Of a stretch of DNA of 64,000 bases, positions 32,459-42,226 are shown piece by piece. Below the pieces are notes generated by a model. That model did not search any database and was not told the origin of the DNA. It saw only the letters and a list, made by a program, of their open reading frames with translations. Source of the DNA: Bacillus shivajii (lineage in GTDB: Bacteria > Bacillota > Bacilli > Bacillales > Salisediminibacteriaceae). A program made the position numbers and the translations under genes. The stretch covers positions 4,278,001 to 4,342,000 of the forward strand of contig NZ_CP084703.1 of assembly GCF_020519665.1 (NCBI RefSeq), written 5' to 3'. Each line of letters opens with the position of its first letter. Position 1 is the stretch's first letter.

Positions 32459-33667
32459 ATGAATGAAATTCGAATAAAAATTAAACAACGACATGCAAAT
32501 AAATATAAGTCAGGTTACCCGTTACTTTTCAAGGAAGCAATAACAAACCTTGATTCGCTGAAAAGTGAAGGCTCCTTACTTTACTTTGAGGATGAAAAAG
32601 GTTCGTTTCTCGGCCGCGGTTATTACGGAAGACAAAATAAGGGGTACGGCTGGGTACTTACACAAAAGCCAAATGAGAAGATTGACCAAATGTTTTTTGA
32701 AAAAAAACTAGCTAAAGCTCTCGCAAAACGCGCTTCCTTTTATGAAGATCCTAACACGACTGCTTTTCGCTTGTTCAACGGAGAAGGAGATGGAATTGGT
32801 GGACTGACAATTGATTACTTCGATGGTTATCTCCTTTTCAACTGGTATAGTGAAGGAATGTATACATTTAAAGATACGATCATCGAAGCTATACATTCAG
32901 TAAGTGATTTTAAAGGAATTTATGAAAAAAAGCGCTTCAAAACAGGTGGAAAATATATTGACGACGATGACTTTGTTACGGGGGAGCGAGGTGAATTCCC
33001 GCTCGTCGTGAAAGAAAACGGTGTAAACTTTGCCGTCTATTTAAATGAAGGTGCGATGGTTGGCGTATTTCTCGACCAAAGAGAAGTAAGGCAATCGATT
33101 CGTGATAAATACGCGAACGGAAAACGTGTTTTGAACACTTTCTCCTATACAGGAGCTTTTTCAGTTTTCGCAGCGATCGGTGGTGCTGAAAAAACAACGA
33201 GTGTCGATCTTGCTAATCGAAGCTATGAAAAAACGATCGAACAGTTTAGTATGAACAGCCTTGATTATGAAGCACATGACATCATCGTCCAAGACGTTTT
33301 TGACTATTATAACTATGCGGTAAAAAAGGGGCTTTCTTTCGACTTAGTCATTCTTGACCCGCCGAGCTTTGCCCGCTCAAAGAAACGAACATTCAGTGCC
33401 GAAAAAGATTATAAGCACCTTTTAAAACAAACGATTGATATTACAGAAAAAGGTGGCGTTATTGTTGCATCAACCAACGCTGCCAAAGTACCAATGAAAA
33501 AATTCAAAGCATTTATTGATGAAGCTTTTAATGAAAAAGGTCAGAAATATAGTATTCTAGAGGAACATTCTCTCCCAAGCGACTTTCAAGTTGTCCCTCA
33601 ATTCCCCGAGGGCAGTTACTTAAAAGTGTTGTTTATTCGTACCGGGGACTTGTCGAAAAATCGATAA
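32459..33667 (+). CDS. Class I rRNA large-subunit methyltransferase (RlmI/YwbD-like)
   Basis: A 402-residue SAM-dependent methyltransferase with an N-terminal PUA-like domain, a middle domain and a Rossmann methyltransferase domain. It shows the RlmI signatures NEGAMVGVFLDQREVR, the SAM motif NTFSYTGAFSVFAA and the catalytic-region motif VILDPPSFARS. RlmI-type enzymes make m5C in 23S rRNA; B. subtilis YwbD is the closest named relative. The last residues (GDLSKNR) are encoded by a dispersed DNA motif also found at 37701-37718, so the C-terminal tail may have been altered by insertion of that repeat. Confidence 0.9.
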   Translation: MNEIRIKIKQRHANKYKSGYPLLFKEAITNLDSLKSEGSLLYFEDEKGSFLGRGYYGRQNKGYGWVLTQKPNEKIDQMFFEKKLAKALAKRASFYEDPNTTAFRLFNGEGDGIGGLTIDYFDGYLLFNWYSEGMYTFKDTIIEAIHSVSDFKGIYEKKRFKTGGKYIDDDDFVTGERGEFPLVVKENGVNFAVYLNEGAMVGVFLDQREVRQSIRDKYANGKRVLNTFSYTGAFSVFAAIGGAEKTTSVDLANRSYEKTIEQFSMNSLDYEAHDIIVQDVFDYYNYAVKKGLSFDLVILDPPSFARSKKRTFSAEKDYKHLLKQTIDITEKGGVIVASTNAAKVPMKKFKAFIDEAFNEKGQKYSILEEHSLPSDFQVVPQFPEGSYLKVLFIRTGDLSKNR

Positions 33668-33670
33668 TTT

Positions 33671-33703
33671 TAAAAAGGCTAAGGTGGCGAACCTTAGCCT
33701 TTT
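33671..33703 (+). terminator. Bidirectional terminator between the RlmI-like gene and aceA
   Basis: AAAAAGGCTAAGGT / ACCTTAGCCTTTTT with a 5-nt loop; A-run and T-run on both sides. Confidence 0.92.
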
Positions 33704-33714
33704 TAAGTTTGCAC

Positions 33715-35001
33715 TTATTTTACACCCTCAAACTGCTCTTCTTCTGTTGAATTTTTTAAAGCTAATGTTGAAGATGCTCCTCCTGTAATGGCTTGAGATA
33801 CTTCATCAAAGTATCCTGTTCCAACTTCTCTCTGGTGTCTTGTCGCTGTGTACCCCGCTTCTTCTGATGCGAATTCAGCTTGTTGGAGCTCTGAATATGC
33901 TGCCATTCCCCGCTCTTTATAATCGTATGCAAGTTCAAACATACTATGATTCAATGCATGGAAACCTGCTAATGTGACAAACTGCAATTTATACCCCATT
34001 TCCCCTAACTCTTTTTGGAACTGCTCAATCGTCGTATCATCAAGCTTCTTCTTCCAATTAAAAGAAGGTGAACAGTTATAAGCTAATAGTTTTCCAGGGT
34101 ACTTTTCATGGATCGCATTAGCAAACCTGCGTGCTTCATCTAAATCCGGTTCACTCGTCTCACACCAAATGAGATCCGCATAAGGTGCATAAGCAAGCCC
34201 TCGAGCAATTGCTTGATCAAGCCCTGCCTTTGTACGATAAAAACCTTCAGCTGTTCTCTCACCAGTTAAAAATTCATGATCATAAGGATCAACATCACTT
34301 GTAATTAAGTTTGCTGCATTTGCATCTGTTCGAGCGATAATTACGGTGGACACTTCCATTACATCGGCAGCTAATCGTGCTGCTATTAAATTTTTGACTG
34401 CTGTTTGAGTAGGTAATAGCACTTTCCCTCCTAAGTGGCCACATTTCTTTTCTGATGACAATTGATCCTCTAAATGAACACCGGCTGCACCAGCTTCAAT
34501 CATAGCTTTTGTTAATTCAAACACATTTAACTGTCCACCAAACCCTGCTTCCATGTCAGCAACAATTGGCGCAAACCAATACGTATCTCCTTCACCTTCC
34601 GCTTGTTGAATTTGGTCTGCTCGTTGAAATGTTTGATTAATTCTTCTTACAACTTGGGGTACACTGTTTGCCGGATATAAACTTTGGTCAGGATACATCT
34701 GGCCAGCTAAGTTCGCATCCGCTGCTACTTGCCAACCACTTAAATAAATGGCCTTTAATCCCGCTTTCACTTGTTGCATGGCTTGATTGCCGGTTAATGC
34801 TCCTAAAGCTGCGACATAGTCATCATCTTGCATTAAATTCCAAAGCCTTTCTGCCCCCATTTTTGCTAACGTTTGTTCAATAACAATTGATCCTCTTAAT
34901 TTAACAACTTCATCTGCTTGATATGGTCTTTTCACACCATCCCACCTGTCATTCTCCCAAGATTGTTCAACTTCTCTCGCTTGCTCTTTTCTTGTTAACA
35001 T
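33715..35001 (-). CDS. aceA: Isocitrate lyase
   Basis: A 428-residue isocitrate lyase that splits isocitrate to glyoxylate and succinate in the glyoxylate shunt. The signature KKCGHLGG, with the catalytic Cys, lies near residue 186. The flanking DMEAGFGG and GVHLEDQ metal-site blocks and the C-terminal [15 protein letters not shown] segment are intact. It lies downstream of glcB and a small gene on the same strand, forming the shunt operon that lets the cell grow on acetate or fatty acids. Ribosome-binding site AAGGAGGG. Confidence 0.97.
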   Translation of the reverse strand: MLTRKEQAREVEQSWENDRWDGVKRPYQADEVVKLRGSIVIEQTLAKMGAERLWNLMQDDDYVAALGALTGNQAMQQVKAGLKAIYLSGWQVAADANLAGQMYPDQSLYPANSVPQVVRRINQTFQRADQIQQAEGEGDTYWFAPIVADMEAGFGGQLNVFELTKAMIEAGAAGVHLEDQLSSEKKCGHLGGKVLLPTQTAVKNLIAARLAADVMEVSTVIIARTDANAANLITSDVDPYDHEFLTGERTAEGFYRTKAGLDQAIARGLAYAPYADLIWCETSEPDLDEARRFANAIHEKYPGKLLAYNCSPSFNWKKKLDDTTIEQFQKELGEMGYKLQFVTLAGFHALNHSMFELAYDYKERGMAAYSELQQAEFASEEAGYTATRHQREVGTGYFDEVSQAITGGASSTLALKNSTEEEQFEGVK

Positions 35002-35071
35002 AAAACACCCTCCTTGTTAAAATACAATTCATATATTTTTTATTTGTTGTATAACAGAATCGCCAAAAAAA

Positions 35072-35368
35072 TTAATCAAGAAATGCACAGCATTCTAGTA
35101 CAGCTTTCTCATCGTCATGGTCCAAACCACACGATCTACAAACATAACCTAACTCTTTTTCTTCTGGCAGACGAAAAACAACGACATTATTTGCTTCCTT
35201 CTTATTTGTTTGAAATCCTCCATATCCATCAGTACTCAATTGGAAAATTTGATTACCAAATACGAACATCGTCTCATTGAAATCTTCAACAGATTTCCCG
35301 AAATGAAGTTGTTGTTCCACCCAGCGATCAATCATTTTTTCAGCACTTCTCATTTGCTTTAATTCCAT
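35072..35368 (-). CDS. Small zinc-ribbon-like protein between glcB and aceA, function unknown
   Basis: A 98-residue protein. The C-terminal third has a Cys-x-x-Cys-Gly knuckle (YVCRSCGLD) and a Cys pair (ECC), which look like a small metal site. The N-terminal two-thirds is helix then strands. I know no family name. The start is ATG 35368, 8 nt after AAAGGA; the ATG at 35377 lies too close. It sits 10 nt after glcB and 70 nt before aceA on the same strand, so it probably belongs to the glyoxylate operon and may have a regulatory or assembly role; this is inference. Confidence 0.75.
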   Translation of the reverse strand: MELKQMRSAEKMIDRWVEQQLHFGKSVEDFNETMFVFGNQIFQLSTDGYGGFQTNKKEANNVVVFRLPEEKELGYVCRSCGLDHDDEKAVLECCAFLD

Positions 35369-35387
35369 CGATTTCATCCTTTCATTT

Positions 35388-37577
35388 TTATTGATAAACT
35401 TGCTTCCCTAATGATTCCTTATATTCTTTCCTTTTTCGATGAAGAATCGGTTCAGTGTAACCATTCGGTTGGTTTTCGCCCTCAAGAACTAACTGTAAAG
35501 CGGCATGAAAAGCAACAGATTTATCGTAGTCATCTGACATTGGCGTATAGGCAGGATCTTCCGCATTTTGCTCATCAACAACACACGCCATCTTTTTCAT
35601 TGTTTCAATGACTTCATCCACTGTACAAATACCGTGATAAAGCCAATTTGACATATGTTGACTCGATATTCGAAGTGTGGCCCTATCTTCCATAAGTCCG
35701 ACGTGATGAATATCAGGTACCTTCGAACAACCAACACCGTGTTCAACCCAACGAACAACATAACCTAGAATACTTTGTGCATTATTTTCTAGCTCTTCTT
35801 GAATCTCTATCTTTGACCAGTTAACTTTATGTTGTATAGGGACGCGCAATAGATTTCCTGTTAAGTTTGTAAATCCTTTCCTCAAGTTTTCTTGAATCGA
35901 ATCTACTTTTATTTTGTGATAATGCAGTGCGTGCAGTGTTGCTGCAGTCGGCGACGGCACCCAAGACGTATTCCCTCCTGCAATTAAATGTTCCTCTTTC
36001 TGTTCAACCATCGCTTGCATTTCATCTGGCATTGGCCACATGCCTTTTCCAATTTGTCCTTGTTTATCTAAACGAACTGATAATCCGACTTGTACGTTAG
36101 ATTTCTCATATGCATGAAGCCATGTCGCTTTTTTCATATCCTTTTTACGAATCATCGGACCTGCGTAAAACGAGCTATGAATTTCATCTCCCGTGCGATC
36201 TAAAAAACCTGTATTAATAAAGAAAATCCTGTCTTGCACTTCACGAATACATTGTTTTAAGTTAAGGGATGTTCGTCGTTCTTCATCCATCACCCCGATT
36301 TTCAATGTGTGTCGCTGTACCTGTAATAAATCCTCAACTTTATTAAATAACTTGTTAGCAAACGCGACCTCTTCTGAGCCGTGCATTTTCGGCTTAACGA
36401 TGTAGACAGAACCTTGTCTTGAGTTTTTGTAAAGACTGTTTCCTGTCAAATCGTGCATTGCAATGACACCAGTGACAATAGTATCGATGATTCCTTCTGG
36501 TACAGGAGATCCATTTTCATCTAAAACCATTTCTGTCTTCATTAAATGCCCAACATTTCTTACAAGCATTAAGGAGCGCCCCGGTAAAGTAAGAAGATCC
36601 CCTTCCTTTGAAATAAATTCTTTATTATCGTTTAACGTTCTTGTGATTTTTTCCTTGCCTTTATGCAATGAAGCAGACAACGTCCCTTTCATAAGCCCTA
36701 GCAAATTTCGATACACATGCACTTTATCTTCCGTATCTACCGCCGCAACAGAGTCTTCAAAGTCCATAATAGTCGTTAATGCTGCTTCAACAACAACGTC
36801 CTTTACCCCAGCACCATCAGCTGCTCCTACTGGATTGTGGCGATCAATTTGAATCTCAATGTGTAAGCCGTGGTTACTAAACAAAATGTTGGTTGGCTCT
36901 ACCATTATTCCTCGATAACCTTTGAATTGTTGTCGGTCGCGTAAAACATCTTTTCTACCATTTCGTAACATCACTTTTAAGTCTTCGCCTTCAATGACAT
37001 ATTTCAATACGTGCTTATGACTAGAAGATTTTAAAGGCACAAATTCATCTAAATATTCTTTCGCCTTTGTTACAACCTTTTCTCCACGAATCGGATTATA
37101 TTTATCAGAAGTGCGAATTGCACCATCATCTTCATCTATGACATCTGTTCCATAAAGAGCATCATATAAGCTCCCCCACCTAGCATTTGCTGCATTGAGT
37201 GCATATCTTGCATTGTTTACTGGAACAACCAGTTGTGGCCCAGCTTGCACCTTCAACTCGTCATCGATGCCATCTGTTTGAATCTCAAAGTCATCTACTT
37301 TCTCCTCTAAATAACCAATTTCCTCAAGATAACGTTGGTATTCTACTAACTCTTCTGTTCCTTCTCTTTCTTTGTTCCACTTGTTTAACTTAGACTGTAA
37401 CAGTTCCCTCTTTTCAAGTAGCCGTTCATTTTCAGGAGCAAAATCAAATATGAGCTGCTGTACTCCTTCCCAAAAAGCATTTGGGCTAACATTCGTGCCC
37501 GGGAGAACTTCTTTTTCAATAAAATCACAAAATACGTGATCGACTTTTAGCCTCCCAATTTTTACAAATCCCATCAT
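35388..37577 (-). CDS. glcB: Malate synthase G
   Basis: A 729-residue, single-chain malate synthase of the G type, which condenses glyoxylate and acetyl-CoA to malate. Family blocks are intact: GPQLVVPVNNARYALNAANARWGSLYDALYG (shortened), TIMDFEDSVAAVD (catalytic acid region), NVGHLMKTE, and the late VRWVEHGVGCSKVPD with the C-terminal catalytic-loop residues. It is the first gene of the shunt operon, with AAAGGAG before two possible ATGs (37577 or 37574). Type G in a bacillus with a type-1 isocitrate lyase gives a complete shunt. Confidence 0.97.
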   Translation of the reverse strand: MMGFVKIGRLKVDHVFCDFIEKEVLPGTNVSPNAFWEGVQQLIFDFAPENERLLEKRELLQSKLNKWNKEREGTEELVEYQRYLEEIGYLEEKVDDFEIQTDGIDDELKVQAGPQLVVPVNNARYALNAANARWGSLYDALYGTDVIDEDDGAIRTSDKYNPIRGEKVVTKAKEYLDEFVPLKSSSHKHVLKYVIEGEDLKVMLRNGRKDVLRDRQQFKGYRGIMVEPTNILFSNHGLHIEIQIDRHNPVGAADGAGVKDVVVEAALTTIMDFEDSVAAVDTEDKVHVYRNLLGLMKGTLSASLHKGKEKITRTLNDNKEFISKEGDLLTLPGRSLMLVRNVGHLMKTEMVLDENGSPVPEGIIDTIVTGVIAMHDLTGNSLYKNSRQGSVYIVKPKMHGSEEVAFANKLFNKVEDLLQVQRHTLKIGVMDEERRTSLNLKQCIREVQDRIFFINTGFLDRTGDEIHSSFYAGPMIRKKDMKKATWLHAYEKSNVQVGLSVRLDKQGQIGKGMWPMPDEMQAMVEQKEEHLIAGGNTSWVPSPTAATLHALHYHKIKVDSIQENLRKGFTNLTGNLLRVPIQHKVNWSKIEIQEELENNAQSILGYVVRWVEHGVGCSKVPDIHHVGLMEDRATLRISSQHMSNWLYHGICTVDEVIETMKKMACVVDEQNAEDPAYTPMSDDYDKSVAFHAALQLVLEGENQPNGYTEPILHRKRKEYKESLGKQVYQ

Positions 37578-37632
37578 ACAAACTCCTTTCGAAAAACCTT
37601 TGTTTTATAACAGTGTTTCTTTATCTCGTTTT

Positions 37633-37660
37633 ATTATATAACAACAAATGGATAATGCAA
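37633..37660 (-). promoter_or_regulatory. Promoter of glcB-aceA operon
   Basis: Minus strand: -35 TTGCAT (37655-37660), 16-bp spacer, consensus -10 TATAAT (37633-37638). Confidence 0.7.
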
Positions 37661-37700
37661 CCACTTTAATAAAAAATTCTGAAAAATTATTTTTGTACCA

Positions 37701-37718
37701 GGGACTTGTCGAAAAATC
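37701..37718. repeat. Dispersed motif GGGACTTGTCGAAAAATC
   Basis: An 18-nt motif identical to 33645-33662 (the 3' end of the RlmI-like gene). Match extends to GTACC(A/G)GGGACTTGTCGAAAAATC with one difference. In this copy it is intergenic, next to the nsrR terminator. Confidence 0.85.
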
Positions 37719-37721
37719 TTC

Positions 37722-37776
37722 CATTAGAAAAGAGGTTGACTTATCAGTGCCTAGCACTCATGAATCAACCTCTTTT
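37722..37776 (-). terminator. Terminator of nsrR
   Basis: On the minus strand AAAAGAGGTTGA pairs with TCAACCTCTTTT, with an inner GTGCTAGGCAC palindrome in the loop. The stem overlaps the nsrR stop codon. Confidence 0.75.
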
Positions 37777-38209
37777 ACTTATTAAGAATCTGTTTTAGTT
37801 CGTCTTTATTGATGAGTAAGTCTTTCAATGTATAAGAATCAAGTACGCTTAAATAAGCGTTTAGTGCTTCATTTAAGACTCCTTTTAAGTTACAAGCAGG
37901 ACTAATTCTACAAGTATTTTTCTCAGGGTCAAAACACTCGACAAGGTTGATCGGACGCTCAGTATGCCGAACAACTTCACCTAAATTAATTTCAGCAGGA
38001 GCTACAGCCAACCTAATACCACCATTACGCCCTCTGACAGTTTCTATAAGACCTAGTTTCCCGAGCTCATAAACAACTTTGCTTAAGTGATTGTTAGATA
38101 TGTTATAGAAGTTTGCAATTTCTTTAATATTTGATCGCTGGTCCTCAGGCTGAATCCCTAAATATATAAGAACCCGCAACGTATAATCTGTATAAATCGT
38201 TAACTGCAT
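37775..38209 (-). CDS. nsrR: NsrR, nitric-oxide-sensing Rrf2-family repressor
   Basis: A 144-residue Rrf2-type winged-helix regulator. Three Cys residues in the NsrR spacing (ECFDPEKNTCRISPAC) would ligate an Fe-S cluster that NO destroys. The recognition helix region NISNNHLSKVVYELGKLG lies near residues 36-53. It is divergent from hmp, which it should repress until NO appears. I chose ATG 38209, with GGAAGGTG about 8 nt upstream, over earlier in-frame codons that overlap that site. Confidence 0.93.
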   Translation of the reverse strand: MQLTIYTDYTLRVLIYLGIQPEDQRSNIKEIANFYNISNNHLSKVVYELGKLGLIETVRGRNGGIRLAVAPAEINLGEVVRHTERPINLVECFDPEKNTCRISPACNLKGVLNEALNAYLSVLDSYTLKDLLINKDELKQILNK

Positions 38210-38328
38210 GATCATCACCTTCCTTCATTTTTAAAAAACGAAAGTGAAATATTTCTTACACTATAACATAAAAATATACGAACTTGCCTCACTGCGCCCT
38301 CAATAATAAATGTGAACATTTTGTAAAC

Positions 38329-38394
38329 ATGTATTTAAAATATTGCTTTTCTCACGAGAGCACCCCTATAATTAAACATATATTTTAAATACAT
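38329..38394 (+). promoter_or_regulatory. hmp promoter flanked by two NsrR-box-like sites
   Basis: Promoter: -35 TTGCTT (38343-38348), 18-bp spacer, -10 TATAAT (38367-38372). NsrR-like boxes: ATGTATTTAAAATATTG (38329-38345) over the -35, and the near-palindrome ATATATTTTAAATACAT (38378-38394) at the expected transcription start. Confidence 0.75.
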
Positions 38395-38435
38395 CTTTTA
38401 CATAGTGTAAATAGTTTTAAAGGAGAGGGATATAA

Positions 38436-39668
38436 ATGACAACGAGTACGGCACAGTTAGATCAACAAACGATCGATATTGTAAAATCAACGGTCCCAGT
38501 TTTAGCAGAACACGGTGAGGCAATTACGAAACGTTTTTATGAAATGATGTTTGCAAATCATCCTGAACTACTAAATATTTTTAACCATGCGAATCAAAAA
38601 CAAGGAAAACAGCCGAAAGCATTGGCAAATACGGTTTATGCCGCAGCACAATATATCGATAATTTAGAAGCGATTTTACCTGTTGTAAAACAAATCGCTC
38701 ATAAACACCGAAGCTTAGAAATCAAGGCAGAGCATTACCCAATTGTTGGCGAGCATTTACTTCTTGCAATTAAGGATGTACTAGGGGAAGCTGCAACGGA
38801 TGATATTATTGAAGCTTGGGGAAAAGCATACGGCGTCATCGCTGATGTCTTCATTCAAGTCGAACGCGAAATGTATGAAGAAACAGCTGCAAAAAAAGGT
38901 GGCTGGAATGACTTTAGAGAGTTTGTCGTCGTGGAAAAAGTTCCAGAAAGTGATGTCATTACATCTTTCTATTTAAAAGCAAAAGATGGAGAGCCCATTT
39001 CTGACTTCACACCAGGACAATACATCAGTGTAAGAGCTCATATAGAGGGGGAACAATATACACACATCCGCCAATATAGCTTGTCTGACTCTCCTAGCAA
39101 AAACTACTACCGTATTAGTGTAAAACGTGAAGAGAATGAGCAGGTTCCTGATGGCGTTGTATCAAATTATCTACATGATCACGTAAAAGAAGGAGATGTT
39201 CTCGAAGTAACCGCTCCTGCAGGGGATTTCGTGTTAAATATGGATCAATCTGAACCTGTCACCTTAATTAGCGGAGGTGTGGGCTTAACTCCAATGATCA
39301 GTATGCTGAACACCATCGTCGAAAAACAGCCCGAACGTAAAGTTACATTTATACATGCTGCGATTAACAGCAAGACGCACGCAATGCATGATCATGTTAA
39401 AGAAATATCTAGCAAAAATGACCATGTCGACTATTACGTTTGTTACGAAAAACCAACAGAAGAAGACCACTCTGAAAAACGATTTAATAAAGAAGGATAT
39501 GTAGATGTCGACTGGCTGCAATCCATTGTTGGTGAAAATAAAGGTGACTTTTACTTCTGCGGACCTGTGCCATTTATGAAAGTAGTCAACAGCGCATTAA
39601 AAGAAATGGACGTTCCTGAAGCAAAAATCCATTTTGAATTTTTTGGACCTGCAGATGAGTTAAACTAA
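38436..39668 (+). CDS. hmp: Flavohaemoglobin, nitric oxide dioxygenase
   Basis: A 410-residue flavohaemoglobin that converts NO and O2 to nitrate with NAD(P)H. The globin domain (1-150) has the proximal His in [12 protein letters not shown] (near residue 87) and the distal Tyr/Gln region (RFYEMMF). The FAD domain has RQYSLSDS near residue 206, and the NAD domain has SGGVGLTPM near 276. C-terminal FEFFGP is typical. Ribosome-binding site AAAGGAGAGG. It is divergent from nsrR and controlled by it. Confidence 0.97.
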   Translation: MTTSTAQLDQQTIDIVKSTVPVLAEHGEAITKRFYEMMFANHPELLNIFNHANQKQGKQPKALANTVYAAAQYIDNLEAILPVVKQIAHKHRSLEIKAEHYPIVGEHLLLAIKDVLGEAATDDIIEAWGKAYGVIADVFIQVEREMYEETAAKKGGWNDFREFVVVEKVPESDVITSFYLKAKDGEPISDFTPGQYISVRAHIEGEQYTHIRQYSLSDSPSKNYYRISVKREENEQVPDGVVSNYLHDHVKEGDVLEVTAPAGDFVLNMDQSEPVTLISGGVGLTPMISMLNTIVEKQPERKVTFIHAAINSKTHAMHDHVKEISSKNDHVDYYVCYEKPTEEDHSEKRFNKEGYVDVDWLQSIVGENKGDFYFCGPVPFMKVVNSALKEMDVPEAKIHFEFFGPADELN

Positions 39669-39677
39669 ACATTTAAA

Positions 39678-39710
39678 AACGAGGTGAGAACATTCCCACC
39701 TCGTTTTTTT
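39678..39710 (+). terminator. Terminator of hmp
   Basis: AACGAGGTG / CCACCTCGTT with T7 tail. Confidence 0.9.
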
Positions 39711-39756
39711 ACACATTAAGAAGTTGTAAAAATTTAGCAATTATGTATCTCGACCT

Positions 39757-39792
39757 CATCAAACAGCATATCAATTGGTATGCTGTTTGATG
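39757..39792. repeat. 14-bp inverted repeat in the hmp/ABC-importer gap
   Basis: CATCAAACAGCATA and TATGCTGTTTGATG around an 8-nt loop, perfect, no T-run. It does not belong to either neighbouring terminator. The rest of 39711-39940 shows no gene. Confidence 0.8.
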
Positions 39793-39939
39793 TGATCTAT
39801 CAATATTTTTCAATAAATTGGAAGCTAAATAGCAGAACTAAAATTAATAGGGTCAATGGTTATTGTCACTGTGCGAATTGGAGTGCAATTTATTATATTA
39901 AATTGACCCAAAATTCAAAGGGAACACTGTTATATCAAT

Positions 39940-39983
39940 AAAAAACAGAGTGCTAAAACCCTTGCGATTTAGCACTCTGTTTT
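39940..39983 (-). terminator. Terminator of the amino-acid ABC importer operon
   Basis: On the minus strand AAAACAGAGTGCTAAA pairs with TTTAGCACTCTGTTTT and is followed by a T-run. Confidence 0.88.
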
Positions 39984-40043
39984 GCTTGTTATTTCGTATT
40001 TTCTCCACTATAACGGAACTACTTAGGCATAGCCGAGTTTTCT

Positions 40044-40766
40044 TTATAATATTTTTTCTAAAAAGTCTTTTGCACGATCTGTCTTCGGTTCACTGAAAAA
40101 CTGTTGGGGGGTTGCTTCTTCAACAAGTCGCCCTTCATCTAAAAAGAGGAGTCTGTCAGCAACTTCACGGGCAAATCCCATTTCATGTGTCACAATAATC
40201 ATCGTCATCCCCGAGTGAGCTAATGACTTCATAACATCCAATACTTCTTTAACCATCTCAGGGTCTAAAGCAGATGTTGGTTCGTCGAAGAGCATTGCTT
40301 TTGGTTCCATCGCTAATGCACGAGCAATCGCTACACGCTGCTTTTGCCCCCCTGAAAGGCGGCTTGGATATTCACAAGCCTTATTTTCAAGGCCTACCTT
40401 CTGTAACAACTGAAGTGCCTTTTCCTCTGCTTCTTTTTTCGATTTTCCTCTTACCTTCATCGGTGCATATGTTAAGTTATCAAGCACACTCATATGAGGA
40501 AACAAATAAAAATGTTGAAAAACCATTCCGATCTCTTCTCGAATTTTCATCATGTCTGTTTTCGGATTCGTTAGTTCTTTATCCGAAATCCAAATATGAC
40601 CTTTCGTTGGCTCTTCTAATAAGTTTAAACAACGAAGAAACGTAGATTTACCTGAGCCAGAAGGACCAACAATCGTCACGACTTCCCCATCATGAACCGT
40701 CGTAGACAGATCCTTTAAGACTTCTGTATTTCCAAATGATTTACATAGATTTTCTACCTTAATCAC
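40044..40766 (-). CDS. Polar amino-acid ABC transporter ATP-binding protein
   Basis: A 240-residue ATPase of the PAAT (GlnQ/ArtM) family. Walker [11 protein letters not shown]-loop [10 protein letters not shown], signature LSGGQKQR, Walker [15 protein letters not shown] and switch His (VTHEMGF) are intact. It powers the importer encoded by the two genes upstream, and its start overlaps the permease stop by 8 bp. Closest B. subtilis types are ArtR/YqiZ and GlnQ. Confidence 0.95.
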   Translation of the reverse strand: MIKVENLCKSFGNTEVLKDLSTTVHDGEVVTIVGPSGSGKSTFLRCLNLLEEPTKGHIWISDKELTNPKTDMMKIREEIGMVFQHFYLFPHMSVLDNLTYAPMKVRGKSKKEAEEKALQLLQKVGLENKACEYPSRLSGGQKQRVAIARALAMEPKAMLFDEPTSALDPEMVKEVLDVMKSLAHSGMTMIIVTHEMGFAREVADRLLFLDEGRLVEEATPQQFFSEPKTDRAKDFLEKIL

Positions 40767-41424
40767 TTTGCTTCAATCTCCTCTCCAGCACTTTCCCTAG
40801 AAGAGTTAATCCCATCACCATTAAGTAATAAATAATCCCTGCAATAATTAATGGTTCAAAGAAGGCATATGTTTGACCACCAACGATATATGATCTACGC
40901 ATAATATCCATAACACCAATGACTGTCACGATCGCAGATTCTTTTGTTAATGTAATAAACTCATTCATTAATGCTGGTAAAATGTTTTTCATCGCTTGCG
41001 GAAGAATAATATCTTTCATCATCTGGCTGTAAGGAACACCAAGTGCAACCGCAGCTTCTTTTTGCCCTTTATCAATCGCTTCAATTCCGGCACGAATAAT
41101 TTCTGAAACATAGGCTCCGGAGTTCAGTCCAAATGCGATGACAGCTGCAGCAAAAGCTGGTATATCAATCCCTAGTACTTGGGGCATTCCGTAATAAATA
41201 ATCATTAATTGTAAAACAAGTGGTGTCCCGCGAAAAACAGAAGTATATGCATCTGCTAACCATCGTAACGTTTTTATTTTTCCTATCTTCAATAAACTAA
41301 GAAATATACCGATAATAAACCCTAATACCGCTGAAACGGCAACAATTTGTAACGTTACCCATATCCCCTGTAAAATATAGGGGATTGAGGGCACGATTTG
41401 TGAGAAATTCAAACCCATGCCCAC
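40759..41424 (-). CDS. Polar amino-acid ABC transporter permease
   Basis: A 221-residue permease of the HisM/ArtQ type with about five membrane segments. It has the N-terminal TM boundary ([15 protein letters not shown]), the RGTPLVLQL motif near residue 65 and the EAA loop ([22 protein letters not shown], shortened) that contacts the ATPase. It probably forms a homodimer, because only one permease gene is present. The ATP-binding gene overlaps its end. Confidence 0.93.
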   Translation of the reverse strand: MGMGLNFSQIVPSIPYILQGIWVTLQIVAVSAVLGFIIGIFLSLLKIGKIKTLRWLADAYTSVFRGTPLVLQLMIIYYGMPQVLGIDIPAFAAAVIAFGLNSGAYVSEIIRAGIEAIDKGQKEAAVALGVPYSQMMKDIILPQAMKNILPALMNEFITLTKESAIVTVIGVMDIMRRSYIVGGQTYAFFEPLIIAGIIYYLMVMGLTLLGKVLERRLKQSD

Positions 41425-41452
41425 AATTCATCCTCTCTTTTATAAACTTCTA

Positions 41453-42226
41453 TTATGATTGTGGAAGCTCAGCATCAAACCATTTCAAAATTAATTCTTC
41501 GAGCTCACCATTTTCTTTCATTTCTTGAATCACTTCATTAAATTCTTCTACAAGTCCACTACCCTTTCTAAAGGCAATTGCATTACCATCTTCTTCTGTG
41601 ACACCTTCAAGGACAAAGCCAGTTAACCCTGGATTCTCTGCGATATGATTAAGCGCAACCGTCTCGGCAATGATCGCTGCATCAAATCGGTTTGTATGGA
41701 TCTCTTGAATAAGCTCTGGAATTCGATTTCTTGAGTCAATTGATACATCGCTTACTATCTCAGCAATATTCTCTGCTTGGCCTTCTTGAATGGAACCTAA
41801 TTGAACACCTAACGTCTTCCCTTCAAGGTCTTCCATCGTTTCAATTCCACTTTCTTCTGATGTAACAATCATGTGTGCACCTACATAGTAAATATCTGAG
41901 AAATCAGCGTTTTCTTTACGTTCTTCTGTCGGTGTCATGCCCGCTTGAATGAAATCAATTCTTTCCGCATTCAGTGCTGGAATCAGACCGTTAAAATCAA
42001 TATCAACAATTTCCAATTCATAACCTAATTCTTCTGTTATCGCTTTTGCTAGATCAACATCAAAACCAATAATTTCATCACTCACTTCGGTTTCTATAAA
42101 TTCATATGGTGGATAATCAGCCGAAGTCCCCATGATTAATTTGTTATCACCTTGAGCCTCGCCACCACAAGCTGCAAGTAGTGAAAAAGATAAGAATGAT
42201 GCCATTAAATATACAAGTTTTTTCAT
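41453..42226 (-). CDS. Polar amino-acid substrate-binding lipoprotein
   Basis: A 257-residue family-3 (SBP_bac_3) lipoprotein. Lipobox SLLAAC puts the lipidated Cys near residue 20. The ligand-binding start MGTSADYPPYEF, the GFDVDLAKAI block and the later GVQLGSIQE are typical of arginine/lysine/cystine-type binders. I suggest an ArtP-like arginine or basic amino-acid ligand, with low certainty. It is the first gene of the operon. Confidence 0.9.
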   Translation of the reverse strand: MKKLVYLMASFLSFSLLAACGGEAQGDNKLIMGTSADYPPYEFIETEVSDEIIGFDVDLAKAITEELGYELEIVDIDFNGLIPALNAERIDFIQAGMTPTEERKENADFSDIYYVGAHMIVTSEESGIETMEDLEGKTLGVQLGSIQEGQAENIAEIVSDVSIDSRNRIPELIQEIHTNRFDAAIIAETVALNHIAENPGLTGFVLEGVTEEDGNAIAFRKGSGLVEEFNEVIQEMKENGELEELILKWFDAELPQS

